Source: Pseudoalteromonas fuliginea (GTDB lineage Bacteria; Pseudomonadota; Gammaproteobacteria; Enterobacterales; Alteromonadaceae). From it: a DNA stretch of 33,717 nucleotides. The notes under the pieces were generated by a model. That model was not told where the DNA came from, searched no databases, and saw nothing but the letters and a program-made list of their open reading frames with translations. Below, piece by piece: positions 16,601-25,432 of this stretch. Within the stretch, counting starts at the first letter, position 1. Every line of letters begins with the position of its first letter. The DNA lies in NCBI RefSeq assembly GCF_000690055.1, contig NZ_JJNZ01000086.1, positions 1-33,717 on the forward strand, given 5' to 3'. Position numbers and translations under genes: made by a program.

Positions 16601-18100
16601 TTAATGTTCAAACTGGTCGCGTTTTTCGCCAGACATCATAATAGCTAAGCCGCAGGCAGATATCACTACTAACAATAATCCAGGAATAGCGGCGCGACCA
16701 AAATAGCCCGCTTCGTATACACGCCATAAATAAGTAGAGAGTGTTTCAAACCCTGTTGGGCCAAGTAGTAGCGTGGCTTCTAGTTCGCGCATTGACTCTA
16801 AAAACACCAGTGCTGCACCGGCAATAATACCGCGCATAGTTAAAGGTAGTGTTATGCGAGTAAATACTTCTCGTGGGCTTGCCCCTAATACGCGCGCAGA
16901 CTTTACTAAGCTTGGATCTAAGTGTTCAGTGCTTGTTCTAACAGAGCCTACAGCAAGTGGTAAAAATCGCAGCATATAAGCAATAATAAGCAATCCCAGT
17001 GTTTGATATAAAAACGGTAACTGCAAACCACCGTAAACAAGCGCTGTGCCCATTACTATGCCTGGAATACCAAAACCAAAGTAAGTAACACGCTCCATTA
17101 TACGACCCGCTTTTCCACTCAGTGCAGCATGTGCAACGGGGATCGCAACGATAACAGCTACAATTGCCGCAATACCTGATGCATACGTAGAGTTCCATGC
17201 AATATTAAAATCAAATGAGCTAAAACCATCGCGAGCTAACCAAAGCGAAAATATAGCCAAAGGCAAGCCAATAGCAAGCAGTAAAACAGGTGCAAACGTA
17301 ACAAACATCGCACTTAACTGTAATTTGTTTGGAAATAAAATTAACGGGCGACCATCGCGCTCAGGCGCTGTTTTTATTTGTGATTCAACTAAAAGTAAAA
17401 AACCGACAATAACCATCAGCTGAAGTGAAAGCATAGCTGCGCGCCCTAACGCGAAGGCATTGTATTCAACGTAAATTACGCGGGTAAAGGTATCTAAGCG
17501 CATCATTGCCGGCGTGCCAAAGTCTGATAACGTATAAAGCGCGACTAACAAAGAGCCTGCTGCAATACCGTTAACTACGCGCGGTAATATAACTTTAAAT
17601 ATACTTTGCGTCATCGACATGCCCAGCGTACGCGCGGCATTAACCATGCTTGCATCAAGGCTCAGTAAAGATGAGCGAGTTGTCATCATTACAAACGGGA
17701 AGGTATAAAGCGTCATTACAATGGCGGCACCTGTTAGGCCATACATTGATGGTGTTTCTATTCCTGTTAAGGTATTTATTTCGCCACCGGGGCCAAAAGC
17801 AGCATAAAGTGTAAATGCGCCAATATAACTGGGAATTGCCAGCGGGGCTGCAAATACAACCAGCCAGAGCTTTTTAAATGGTAAATGCACATACGCGCTA
17901 ATAAACGCCAGTGGCACACCAATTAAAATAGATCCAAGTACCGTTAAACCCATTAACGATAACGTGTTACCTAAAATTTGCAGATTGTGGGTGTCAAACA
18001 CTGAGCTTGCATCGCTTGCAAGCACAATTAATACATAAACAGGGGTTAGCGCAACAAGCGCTGCAAGCAGCGCCATTGGATAAGAGGCAGGTATTTTCAT
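16601..18100 (-). CDS. Ferric iron ABC transporter, fused two-domain permease (FbpB-like)
   Basis: A 499-residue inner-membrane protein with about 12 hydrophobic helices in two homologous halves, each with a BPD_transp_1 permease domain. The coupling loops are visible: ARTLGMSMTQSIFKVILPRV (about residue 157) in the first half and ARVLGASPREVFTRITLPLT in the second, both EAA-type contact sites for the ATPase. The duplicated single-chain layout is typical of FbpB/SfuB iron permeases. Its start overlaps the FbpA stop by one base (TAATG), so the two are coupled. Confidence 0.92.
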   Translation of the reverse strand: MKIPASYPMALLAALVALTPVYVLIVLASDASSVFDTHNLQILGNTLSLMGLTVLGSILIGVPLAFISAYVHLPFKKLWLVVFAAPLAIPSYIGAFTLYAAFGPGGEINTLTGIETPSMYGLTGAAIVMTLYTFPFVMMTTRSSLLSLDASMVNAARTLGMSMTQSIFKVILPRVVNGIAAGSLLVALYTLSDFGTPAMMRLDTFTRVIYVEYNAFALGRAAMLSLQLMVIVGFLLLVESQIKTAPERDGRPLILFPNKLQLSAMFVTFAPVLLLAIGLPLAIFSLWLARDGFSSFDFNIAWNSTYASGIAAIVAVIVAIPVAHAALSGKAGRIMERVTYFGFGIPGIVMGTALVYGGLQLPFLYQTLGLLIIAYMLRFLPLAVGSVRTSTEHLDPSLVKSARVLGASPREVFTRITLPLTMRGIIAGAALVFLESMRELEATLLLGPTGFETLSTYLWRVYEAGYFGRAAIPGLLLVVISACGLAIMMSGEKRDQFEH

Positions 18101-19140
18101 TACAATACGCCGCTGCTTCGCATCAAATCTATAGTAGGGCGTAAATCAGCTAGCTGTGTTAAATCTACTTCAGGTGGAGAAATATTAGCAAGTGACGGTA
18201 AACCCTCTGGTTGGGTAATACCATTTATTAACGGAATTTCGTACGCTTCACTGGCTAAGTAACCTTGTACTTCTTTACTTAGTAAGTAACGCATAAAGTT
18301 AGTAGCAAGCGGATCGTCGTTAAGCGCTAATACACCCGATGCATTAACTAAACAGCCCGCATCATTTTGTGTAAATGCTAAATCTAGCTTGGCATCAGGC
18401 TTACCTGATTTTAAACGCAAAGTGTAATAGTGATTTGCAAAACCAATATCAACTTCACCGCGCTCAACGCCCATAACAACACCTAGCTCGCCGGCGTATG
18501 TTTTAGCACGTTTTTGAATCTTTTTAAGCCACTTAGCGGTTTTGTCATCGCCTTCTAAAATTCGCATCGCGGTTACAAACGATTGAAAAGAAGCGTAGGC
18601 GGGCGCCCAGCCAATACTTAAATCGCTGTCGGCAATTTCCATAATACTTGTTGGAATTTGATCTTTAGTTAAACGCGACGTGTTATATGGCAATGTACGA
18701 ATACGGCCAGTTACTGGTGCCCATTCTTTATATCTAAATTGTGGTTGTAACTGAGCAGATAAATCACCTGGGATAGGTTGTGCAAGGCCTGCATCGGTTA
18801 CTAAACCAATCGCGCCTGAATCAACCGCCCAAAATAAATCAGCGCGGCGAACGCCGGCTTTAGCTTCTGCAACAATGGTATTTGCTAAAGCAGCAGTAGG
18901 ACCACGGCGTATACCGAGTTTAAAGTCTGGATTTTTTTTCTGGATTGCTTGTAATACGTTTTCATACAAACCACCTTCGCCTCGGCCTAAATAAAGCGTT
19001 AACTCGCCTTTAAGCTTTGGTAAATCGTCAACAGAAACAGGGTTTGCTATATCAGCGGCTAGCGCACGAGAAAAAGGCAGTGGCAATGAGCCAACCACCC
19101 CTAACGCAGCTAGGCCTTGAATAAAGGTCCTACGCTTCAC
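18100..19140 (-). CDS. Ferric iron ABC transporter, Tat-exported substrate-binding protein (FbpA/FutA-like)
   Basis: A 346-residue periplasmic binding protein. The N-terminus, MKRRTFIQGLAALGVVGSLP then SRALA, is a twin-arginine signal (RRTFIQ), so the protein is probably exported folded. The mature part is a type 2 periplasmic-binding fold: LTLYLGRGEGGLYENVLQAI, RRADLFWAVDSGAIGLV, GRIRTLPYNTSRLTKDQIP, and the tandem tyrosines in FANHYYTLRLKSG that match the iron-ligand Tyr pair of FbpA. It starts with GTG directly after the stop of the upstream gene; AAGGA lies 9 bases before it. It is the second gene of the Fur-box operon. Confidence 0.9.
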   Translation of the reverse strand: MKRRTFIQGLAALGVVGSLPLPFSRALAADIANPVSVDDLPKLKGELTLYLGRGEGGLYENVLQAIQKKNPDFKLGIRRGPTAALANTIVAEAKAGVRRADLFWAVDSGAIGLVTDAGLAQPIPGDLSAQLQPQFRYKEWAPVTGRIRTLPYNTSRLTKDQIPTSIMEIADSDLSIGWAPAYASFQSFVTAMRILEGDDKTAKWLKKIQKRAKTYAGELGVVMGVERGEVDIGFANHYYTLRLKSGKPDAKLDLAFTQNDAGCLVNASGVLALNDDPLATNFMRYLLSKEVQGYLASEAYEIPLINGITQPEGLPSLANISPPEVDLTQLADLRPTIDLMRSSGVL

Positions 19141-19953
19141 TTAAAATACATCCTTACGAGCTTTTTCGGCTTTTTCTATTAAAACCTTAGCGCGGTCTAA
19201 TTTTGTTTGCATGTCACTGATCACATCGCGTACTTCGTCTACGCTTTTGCTGTTTTTAATGGCTTGTGGCAGTGTTACGTTAAAGTCTTTTTCCAGCACT
19301 TCAACTAGGTTAGCGTCTTGTTCTATAAGTGTTCCTTCAACGCCTTCAAATAGGTGCAGGTAAGTATCATGAACAATTTCAGTTGCTTCGTCTCGTAAAC
19401 GCTCAGCAAATTTAGCTACTACACGGTCTAATTTGTGCTTAATTTCATCAATTGTGGCACTTTGTGTCATTTGAGTTGTAGCGGTTGCTTTTACAGTGTC
19501 TAACAAGCCTTTTTGCTGGAATTTTGCAGCAAGCTTAACAGCCCCAAGACCTTGCCACAAGGCTATGTTCATCGCTTTTTGCTGTTTACGAACTTCCTCA
19601 GCAGGCTGCTTATTATCAATGGCCATTTTTACGCCATAAAGACCCTGCCAAATAGAAGCGTATACTGGTACAAAGTTAGTTTCTATTGCGCTGTGAAACT
19701 TAACTGATTCCCAATATTCAATTAAATCATCAGTTTTTACAGATTTTGCGCCTTTAGTATCGTAGTCGCTTACCATGGTATCAACTTTGCCTACCATCCA
19801 TTCTACTTCTTCTGCGTAACTTTTAAGGTTAGCTTGAAGATGATTAACATGCTCGCCAATAGGGCCGTTAGCTAATACTGGTTGAGCCATAAACGCCGAG
19901 GCTAGTAAAAGGCTTGCACCTAAAGTTTTGGCTGGTTTAAATAATAAATTCAT
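19141..19953 (-). CDS. Fur-regulated periplasmic helical protein, first gene of the iron operon
   Basis: A 270-residue protein with a Sec signal peptide (MNLLFKPAKTLGASLLLASA through PVLA, about 28 residues) and an almost wholly alpha-helical mature part rich in charged residues. I do not recognise a named domain with certainty. It has a YWESVKFHSAIETNF segment (about residues 85-99) and a second IVHDTYLHLFEGVEG segment with His/Glu residues that could bind metal, loosely reminiscent of imelysin/EfeO or the periplasmic part of Ftr1-type permeases. The frame extends upstream to 20031, but that extension overlaps the Fur box, and the ATG at 19953 gives a proper signal peptide, so I chose it. 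Its position suggests an iron-handling accessory role (inference). Confidence 0.75.
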   Translation of the reverse strand: MNLLFKPAKTLGASLLLASAFMAQPVLANGPIGEHVNHLQANLKSYAEEVEWMVGKVDTMVSDYDTKGAKSVKTDDLIEYWESVKFHSAIETNFVPVYASIWQGLYGVKMAIDNKQPAEEVRKQQKAMNIALWQGLGAVKLAAKFQQKGLLDTVKATATTQMTQSATIDEIKHKLDRVVAKFAERLRDEATEIVHDTYLHLFEGVEGTLIEQDANLVEVLEKDFNVTLPQAIKNSKSVDEVRDVISDMQTKLDRAKVLIEKAEKARKDVF

Positions 19954-19979
19954 AGCAGAAAAGTCCAAAAAGAGTAATT

Positions 19980-19998
19980 GTAAATGATAGCCATTATC
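19980..19998 (-). promoter_or_regulatory. Fur box of the iron uptake operon
   Basis: GTAAATGATAGCCATTATC matches 15 of 19 positions of the Fur consensus GATAATGATAATCATTATC. It lies 27 bases upstream of the chosen start of the first operon gene, where Fe(II)-Fur would block transcription. It predicts derepression of the whole four-gene operon in low iron. Confidence 0.85.
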
Positions 19999-20125
19999 AT
20001 ATAGCTTATGGTTAGTGAGATCAATAACCACAAACTCGCTTAATAGATAAAAACACTAAATGTAGCGGTAGGTTACAGTAAATAGCGCTATAACTTGTAA
20101 TAGGATTAGTTATTGAGACCGACTA

Positions 20126-21427
20126 TTAAGCGTAATGCTTGCCTTTAATGGCATTATAAATGGCATCACACAGTGTTTTTATACTGGTGTCGTCACTTAT
20201 ATACGGTGGCATAAGGTAAATTAGTTTACCGAATGGACGTATCCATACACCTTGCTTTACAAAATAAGCTTGAATTTTAGCAACATCAACATTGCCCGCA
20301 GCCTCGTTTAGTTCAACAACACCTATTGCACCTAAGGTACGCACATTGGCAACCGCATCTAGTTCACTGCAATTATTAAGTTGTTGTAGCTGGGTGTTTA
20401 TTTGCTTTATTCGTTGTTGCCAGTTTTGCTCAAGTAATAAATCAATACTTGCACAGGCTGCAGCACAGGCAAGCGGGTTGCCCATAAAAGTAGGGCCGTG
20501 CATTAAAACACCGGCTTCACCTTCGCTGATGCCAATGGCTATTTTATCGCTAGTGATAGTGGCCGATAGCGTCATTGAACCGCCAGTTAATGCTTTACCA
20601 ATACACATTATATCGGGCTCTATATTGGCGTGCTCTACAGCAAATAATTTACCTGTACGGCCAAAGCCTGTGGCAATTTCGTCGCAAATTAACAGTACGT
20701 TATATTGGGTGCATAATTTACGTACGCAGGCTAAATAATCAGGGTGATAAAAGTTCATACCCCCCGCGTTTTGTACTATTGGCTCAATTATAAAGGCGGC
20801 TACTTGGCTGTGGTTTGCTTTAAAGTATTCTTCAAGCTCTTGGGCTTCTGCCTGGTTAAACTCGCCCCCAAATTGACTAACCGGTGCAGGCACAAAAACG
20901 TGTTCAGGTAAAAAGCCTGAATATAAATTATGCATTGAGTTAACTGGGTCGCATACGCTCATGGCTGCAAAGGTGTCGCCATGGTAGCCCTTGTAAGGCG
21001 TCATTAGTTTTTGTTTTGTTGTAATGCCTTGGCTTAACCAATACTGCAGCGCCATTTTTATTGCTACTTCAACACTTACCGATCCGCTGTCGGCTAAAAA
21101 CACTTTAGTTAAACTAGGCGGCGTTATATTTACTATTTTTTTGCACAGCTCTACCGCGCTGTTATGCGTAATACCGCCAAACATAATGTGGCTCATATTA
21201 TTAATTTGCTCAATCATGGCGTTATTTATAACAGGGTGATTATAGCCATGTATTGCGCTCCACCACGAGGCCATGCCATCGATTAATTGCTCGCCAGTTT
21301 CGAGGTGAATAATATTGTGATTAGCATGTGTAACGGGGTATACCGGAATTGGCTTGGTCATAGACGTATATGGATGCCAAATGTGCTCACGATCAAAATC
21401 AAGGTCAATCGCATTCTTTTTAATCAT
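20126..21427 (-). CDS. bioA: Adenosylmethionine-8-amino-7-oxononanoate aminotransferase
   Basis: A PLP enzyme that uses SAM as amino donor to convert KAPA to DAPA in biotin synthesis. The 433 residues match the family length. Landmarks: DREHIWHPYTSMTKPIPVYP at the N-terminus, MASWWSAIHGYNHP, FLADSGSVSVEVAIKMALQYW, YHGDTFAAMSVCDP, LICDEIATGFGRTGKLFA and PLP lysine Lys278 in MCIGKALTGGSMTLSA, then GPTFMGNPLACAAA and GVWIRPFGKLIYLMPPY. It is transcribed away from bioB. The BirA-like operator begins one base before its start codon. No good terminator is visible after it. Confidence 0.98.
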   Translation of the reverse strand: MIKKNAIDLDFDREHIWHPYTSMTKPIPVYPVTHANHNIIHLETGEQLIDGMASWWSAIHGYNHPVINNAMIEQINNMSHIMFGGITHNSAVELCKKIVNITPPSLTKVFLADSGSVSVEVAIKMALQYWLSQGITTKQKLMTPYKGYHGDTFAAMSVCDPVNSMHNLYSGFLPEHVFVPAPVSQFGGEFNQAEAQELEEYFKANHSQVAAFIIEPIVQNAGGMNFYHPDYLACVRKLCTQYNVLLICDEIATGFGRTGKLFAVEHANIEPDIMCIGKALTGGSMTLSATITSDKIAIGISEGEAGVLMHGPTFMGNPLACAAACASIDLLLEQNWQQRIKQINTQLQQLNNCSELDAVANVRTLGAIGVVELNEAAGNVDVAKIQAYFVKQGVWIRPFGKLIYLMPPYISDDTSIKTLCDAIYNAIKGKHYA

Positions 21428-21461
21428 ATGTAAACTTTAACTTGGTGGACTTCGTTGACAA
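21428..21461. promoter_or_regulatory. BirA-type biotin operator between bioA and bioB
   Basis: Half-sites ATGTAAACT (21428-21436) and CGTTGACAA (21453-21461) are separated by 16 bases. Each matches 7 of 9 positions of the BirA operator (TTGTAAACC, 16-base spacer, GGTTTACAA). It lies between the divergent bioA and bioBFCD genes, as in E. coli, so biotinyl-AMP-loaded BirA should repress both sides. Confidence 0.85.
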
Positions 21462-21522
21462 TGGTACTTCAACTCGTAGACTAAGCCAATATCACCGTTA
21501 TGAAAAAAAATAAGAGAGTATT

Positions 21523-22563
21523 ATGGAACTTGCACCTGTTCGTCACGATTGGACCCACGCTGAAGTTAAAGCATTATTTGAAATGCCATTTAACGATTTA
21601 CTTTTTAAAGCCGCATCGGTTCACCGTGCTAACTTCAACCCAAATGAAGTGCAAATTTCTACGTTGTTATCAATTAAAACAGGCGCTTGCCCAGAAGACT
21701 GTAAGTACTGTCCGCAGTCGGGGCATTACCGAACAGATTTAGAACGCGAACGCTTAATAGAAGTAGAAAAAGTAGTAGAGCAAGCACGCCTTGCAAAACA
21801 AAAAGGCGCTACCCGTTTTTGTATGGGGGCTGCATGGTCAGATCCAAAAGACAGAGACATGCCATACATTTCGCAAATGGTTAAAGAAGTAAAAGAGCTA
21901 GGGTTAGAAACCTGTATGACGCTAGGTAAACTCACAAACGAAAAAGCTCATGAACTTAGAGACGCTGGGCTTGATTACTACAATCACAACCTTGACACGT
22001 CTCCTGAGTATTACGAGCAAATTATATCAACCCGTACTTTTCAAGATAGATTAAATACCATTGACCATGTACGCGATGCCGGTATGAAAGTATGCTCAGG
22101 CGGAATAGTCGGTATGGGCGAGCAAGCAAGCGACCGTTTTGGACTACTTATGCAACTAGCTAATTTGCCACAACAGCCAGAAAGTGTGCCTATTAATATG
22201 CTCGTTAAAGTTAAAGGCACACCGCTTGAAAACGTAGACGATTTAGATCACTTTGAATTTATACGTACCATAGCAACAGCGCGCATTATGATGCCACATA
22301 GCTATGTGCGTTTATCGGCAGGGCGAAACGCCATGAACGAGCAAATGCAATCGATGTGCTTTTTTGCAGGCGCTAACTCAATATTTTATGGTGATAAACT
22401 ACTTACCACCGAAAATCCCGACGCTGATGCCGATATGAACCTAATTAAAAAACTAGGCATGAACCCAGAAAAACGTCATGACTATTCAGACGAAGCAGTA
22501 GAAGCCTCGCTTTCATCGCAAGTAGCCGACAAAGCAACCTCTGAATTGTTTTACGAAGCGTAG
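21523..22563 (+). CDS. bioB: Biotin synthase
   Basis: A radical-SAM enzyme inserting sulfur into dethiobiotin. The [4Fe-4S] cluster motif is CPEDCKYC (Cys56, Cys60, Cys63). Further landmarks are CMGAAWSDPKDRDMPYI, CMTLGKL, YYNHNLDTSPEYY, SGGIVGMGE, NMLVKVKGTPLE and RLSAGR (the arginine near the [2Fe-2S] cluster), with FFAGANSIFYGDKLLTT. The 346 residues equal the usual length. It is the first gene of bioBFCD, with the BirA operator 61-95 bases upstream. Confidence 0.99.
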   Translation: MELAPVRHDWTHAEVKALFEMPFNDLLFKAASVHRANFNPNEVQISTLLSIKTGACPEDCKYCPQSGHYRTDLERERLIEVEKVVEQARLAKQKGATRFCMGAAWSDPKDRDMPYISQMVKEVKELGLETCMTLGKLTNEKAHELRDAGLDYYNHNLDTSPEYYEQIISTRTFQDRLNTIDHVRDAGMKVCSGGIVGMGEQASDRFGLLMQLANLPQQPESVPINMLVKVKGTPLENVDDLDHFEFIRTIATARIMMPHSYVRLSAGRNAMNEQMQSMCFFAGANSIFYGDKLLTTENPDADADMNLIKKLGMNPEKRHDYSDEAVEASLSSQVADKATSELFYEA

Positions 22564-22575
22564 GCTTTTATATCT

Positions 22576-23727
22576 ATGCCTTTTGATTTTATAAATACGC
22601 ATCTGCAGGCTCGCCAGCAAGATGCGTTACTTCGTAAACGCCACGTAGTGCAACATGCAACAGCGCGCACCATAACGGTTAATAATAAAACCTATCTTAA
22701 TTTTGCCAGTAACGACTACTTAGGTTTTGGTGATGTGGCTGTTAATCTTAATGGCTCCCAAGCATTAGGGAGTCACAGCTCAGCATTGGTTACGGGTTAT
22801 CAGGCTCAGCAAAAAGCGCTTGAACAATACTTATGTGAGCAATTTGGTTATGGCGCAGCAATGCTATTTAACTCAGGGTTTAGCGCTAATAGCAGCGTAA
22901 TTAAAGCGTTGTTTCAAGATAAAGCAACTGCACAAAACAGTGCTATTTTTCAGGATAAGTTAAACCATGCAAGCTTGATTGACGGGGCTATGCATTCTAA
23001 CGCGGCTTTAGTGCGTTTTAATCACAACGACATGAACCATTTACGTTCACGGCTCGAAAAATCAAAAGCGCAAAACAAGCTTATTATAAGCGAAGGCGTA
23101 TTTTCGATGGATGGCGATATAGCGCCTCTTAAAGAATTACTCGCACTTGCAAAACAGCACAACGCATGGCTAATGATTGATGACGCACACGGCTTTGGTG
23201 CATTAGGTAAAACAGGTTTAGGCAGTTGCGAAGCGTTTATTACTCAAACGCTGCCAGATATATTAATCATTACCTTTGGTAAAGCAGTCGCCAGTAGTGG
23301 CGCGTGTGTATTAGGTAGTAAACAGTTTATTGATTACATGCTGCAATTTAATCGCGATTACACGTATTCAACTGCTATGTCGCCGCTTATGGCAAGCCAC
23401 ACACTTGCGCGTATTAAAAGCATAAAAACAGCTGATGAGAAACGCGATAAGTTAAATGCCAATATTGCATTATTTAAGCAACTCGCTAAAAGCCATAATA
23501 TTGCATTAATGGAGTCAAACACAGCCATACAGCCCATTGTATTAGGCTGCGCTGAGCAAACGTTGCAAGCGGCCGATAAACTTAAACAACAGGGTATTTG
23601 GCTCACTGCAATTAGACCGCCCACGGTTTCACATAACACCTCACGTTTACGCATTACTTTAACCGCCGCACATACCGAGCAGGACATAACGCACTTAGTT
23701 AAGCATTTAGTAGGTGCAATAGCATGA
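22576..23727 (+). CDS. bioF: 8-amino-7-oxononanoate synthase
   Basis: A PLP enzyme condensing pimeloyl-ACP (or CoA) with alanine to KAPA. The 383 residues match E. coli BioF (384). Visible motifs: LNFASNDYLGF, GSHSSALVTGY, MLFNSGFSANSSVIKALF, DKLNHASLIDGA, EGVFSMDGDIAPL, IDDAHGFGALGKTGLG, PLP lysine Lys236 in IITFGKAVASSGA, and the C-terminal TAIRPPTVSHNTSRLRITLT. It starts 12 bases after bioB and its stop overlaps the bioC start by 4 bases (ATGA). Confidence 0.98.
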   Translation: MPFDFINTHLQARQQDALLRKRHVVQHATARTITVNNKTYLNFASNDYLGFGDVAVNLNGSQALGSHSSALVTGYQAQQKALEQYLCEQFGYGAAMLFNSGFSANSSVIKALFQDKATAQNSAIFQDKLNHASLIDGAMHSNAALVRFNHNDMNHLRSRLEKSKAQNKLIISEGVFSMDGDIAPLKELLALAKQHNAWLMIDDAHGFGALGKTGLGSCEAFITQTLPDILIITFGKAVASSGACVLGSKQFIDYMLQFNRDYTYSTAMSPLMASHTLARIKSIKTADEKRDKLNANIALFKQLAKSHNIALMESNTAIQPIVLGCAEQTLQAADKLKQQGIWLTAIRPPTVSHNTSRLRITLTAAHTEQDITHLVKHLVGAIA

Positions 23728-24599
23728 CTGCTCAGCCAGTATTAAAAACAGACCTAGTGCAAACACAACTTGTAAAACCGTGCCTAGTAAGTAGCGATTC
23801 AAATAAAGAATTAAATAAGGAGCCAAATCGAGAGCTAAACAAGGAGCTTAAAAAGTCTACACAAAGTAAGTTTTCAAAAGCGGCGGCGAGTTATAACACC
23901 CATGCAAATGTACAAAAACATGCTGCGAGCGATCTATTTGCGCTAATAAAACCAGGCATTAATAAAAATAAGCTTTGTGTTGATTTAGGCGCAGGCCCGC
24001 TTGTTAATACACAACGCTTACAAAGTATGTTTGCAAGCGTTATTGCCATGGATTTGAGCTTAAACATGCTGCAAAGTAGTGATTTAACCGCACCCAAAAT
24101 ATGCGCCGATATGGATAACTTACCGCTACAAGCAAACAGTGTTGATGTTATTTACAGTAACTTTGCAGTGCAGTGGTCTGCTAATTTTTCGGCTTTAATG
24201 CAATCACTTTACAGTATATTAAAACCAGGCGGGCGGGCGTACATAAGCACTGTGGTAGAGGGCTCACTTAACGAAATAAAAACAGCCTTTGCCGCGCTTG
24301 ATTCAAACAGCCACATAAATACCTTTAATAGTGAATTGCATATAAACCAATCAGTCCAAAATGCAGGGTTTATTATTAACAGCGCTAAAAAACGTATTTA
24401 CACCGATGAATACACAACACCTTTAAAAGCTATTGCCTCTATTAAGGCTATTGGGGCTACCACACAAAATCATACCAATACGCGTCAAGGGTTACTTACC
24501 AAATCGGCGCTACAAAAAGTATGCAGTGCGTATCCGCTTATAAATAATAAAGCATGTGTGTCTTATCATGTGGTGCTGTTATCATTACAAAAACATTAA
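23724..24599 (+). CDS. bioC: Malonyl-ACP O-methyltransferase
   Basis: A SAM-dependent methyltransferase that caps malonyl-ACP to start pimeloyl synthesis. The 291-residue protein has the class I fold: KSKFSKAAASYNTHANVQKHAA-like start (SKFSKAAASYNTHANVQ), motif I CVDLGAGPLVNT (about 85-96), ICADMDNLPLQANSVDVIYS and NFAVQWSANFSALMQSLYSI, then LKPGGRAYISTVVEGSLNEI. It is about 40 residues longer than E. coli BioC (251). The extra length is an N-terminal tail (about residues 1-45) with a fourfold tetrapeptide repeat, whose start is fixed by the ATGA overlap with bioF. The partner esterase BioH is not in the window. Confidence 0.93.
   Translation: MTAQPVLKTDLVQTQLVKPCLVSSDSNKELNKEPNRELNKELKKSTQSKFSKAAASYNTHANVQKHAASDLFALIKPGINKNKLCVDLGAGPLVNTQRLQSMFASVIAMDLSLNMLQSSDLTAPKICADMDNLPLQANSVDVIYSNFAVQWSANFSALMQSLYSILKPGGRAYISTVVEGSLNEIKTAFAALDSNSHINTFNSELHINQSVQNAGFIINSAKKRIYTDEYTTPLKAIASIKAIGATTQNHTNTRQGLLTKSALQKVCSAYPLINNKACVSYHVVLLSLQKH
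23802..23849 (+). repeat. Four imperfect 12-bp repeats in the 5' end of bioC
   Basis: Codons 27-42 of bioC encode NKEL-NKEP-NREL-NKEL, four imperfect 12-bp units built on AAtAAgGAgcta. It looks like a small tandem expansion in a disordered N-terminal tail and keeps the frame. Confidence 0.8.
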
Positions 24600-24627
24600 A
24601 TAAGCCCAAAGACATTAAAGGCAACGC

Positions 24628-25311
24628 ATGAAAGAATTTTTTATAACAGGCACCGACACCGATGCCGGAAAAACCCACGTTACCAGTTTGCTATTAAAGT
24701 TACTTGCCCAACATAAAAAACAAGCTATTGGCTTTAAGCCCCTTGCTGCTGGCTGCGAAATGGCGTTCGATCAACTAGTAAACACCGATGCCCTTATACT
24801 AATGGAAAGTGCAACAGTGAGCGCTAAATACGACGTAGTAAATCCGTTTGCGTTTGCACCCCCTATTGCGCCGCACATAGCCGCTGAGCAAGTTGGAGTT
24901 AGTATTACTATTGATAAACTAAGTGATGCTTATAAAAACGTAAAACAACAGGGCGCTAATTACATACTTACCGAAGGTGCTGGTGGTTGGGCATTACCTA
25001 TTAATAAAAACGATTATTTATACGACTGGGTTAAAGCAGAGCAACTGCCGGTAATACTCGTTGTTGGTATGAAACTAGGTTGCTTAAATCATGCGTTACT
25101 AACCGCTTCGCATATGCAAAGTATGGGTATAAACTGCGTTGGCTGGATTGCAAACCAAGTCGATAAAAACATGGACGAGTACCAAGCAAACCTTGATTCA
25201 CTTAAAGCACGTTTACCGTTTCCAATACTTGCTATAAGCCCATACAGCGAGCAAACTCCTAAGTTACAAATATACAAAAGCTTGCTTAGTGCGTTATCTA
25301 TTAACACTTAA
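24628..25311 (+). CDS. bioD: Dethiobiotin synthetase
   Basis: An ATP-dependent carboxylase making dethiobiotin from DAPA and CO2. The 227 residues match E. coli BioD (225). The P-loop is FFITGTDTDAGKTHVTSLLL (residues 4-23). Lys37-region IGFKPLAAGCE, VNPFAFAPPIAPHIAA, TEGAGGWALPINKNDYLYDW and VILVVGMKLGCLNHALLT are family hallmarks. It is the last gene of bioBFCD, 28 bases after bioC, with AAGG 7 bases before the ATG. Only a weak AT-rich hairpin follows it (about 25320-25336). Confidence 0.97.
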   Translation: MKEFFITGTDTDAGKTHVTSLLLKLLAQHKKQAIGFKPLAAGCEMAFDQLVNTDALILMESATVSAKYDVVNPFAFAPPIAPHIAAEQVGVSITIDKLSDAYKNVKQQGANYILTEGAGGWALPINKNDYLYDWVKAEQLPVILVVGMKLGCLNHALLTASHMQSMGINCVGWIANQVDKNMDEYQANLDSLKARLPFPILAISPYSEQTPKLQIYKSLLSALSINT

Positions 25312-25370
25312 GTGGTTTTAAAAAAGTTACTTTTTTAGGTAAATCTTGAAATAGTCAGCCTTAGTACACA

Positions 25371-25384
25371 TATAAACGTTTATA
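25371..25384. promoter_or_regulatory. 14-bp perfect palindrome upstream of the FAD oxidoreductase gene
   Basis: TATAAACGTTTATA lies 48 bases before the start of the flavoprotein gene and could be an operator. I cannot name a regulator. Being AT-rich, it could also be chance. Confidence 0.35.
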
Positions 25385-25432
25385 AATACATAGCTTGCTT
25401 AAAGACAATGTTACTAAGGACATAACGACTAT

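Noticed and set aside
19954..20031. Longer start (20031) for the first iron-operon gene
   Set aside because: The extension would run across the Fur box and hide the signal peptide inside the protein; the ATG at 19953 gives a normal Sec signal.
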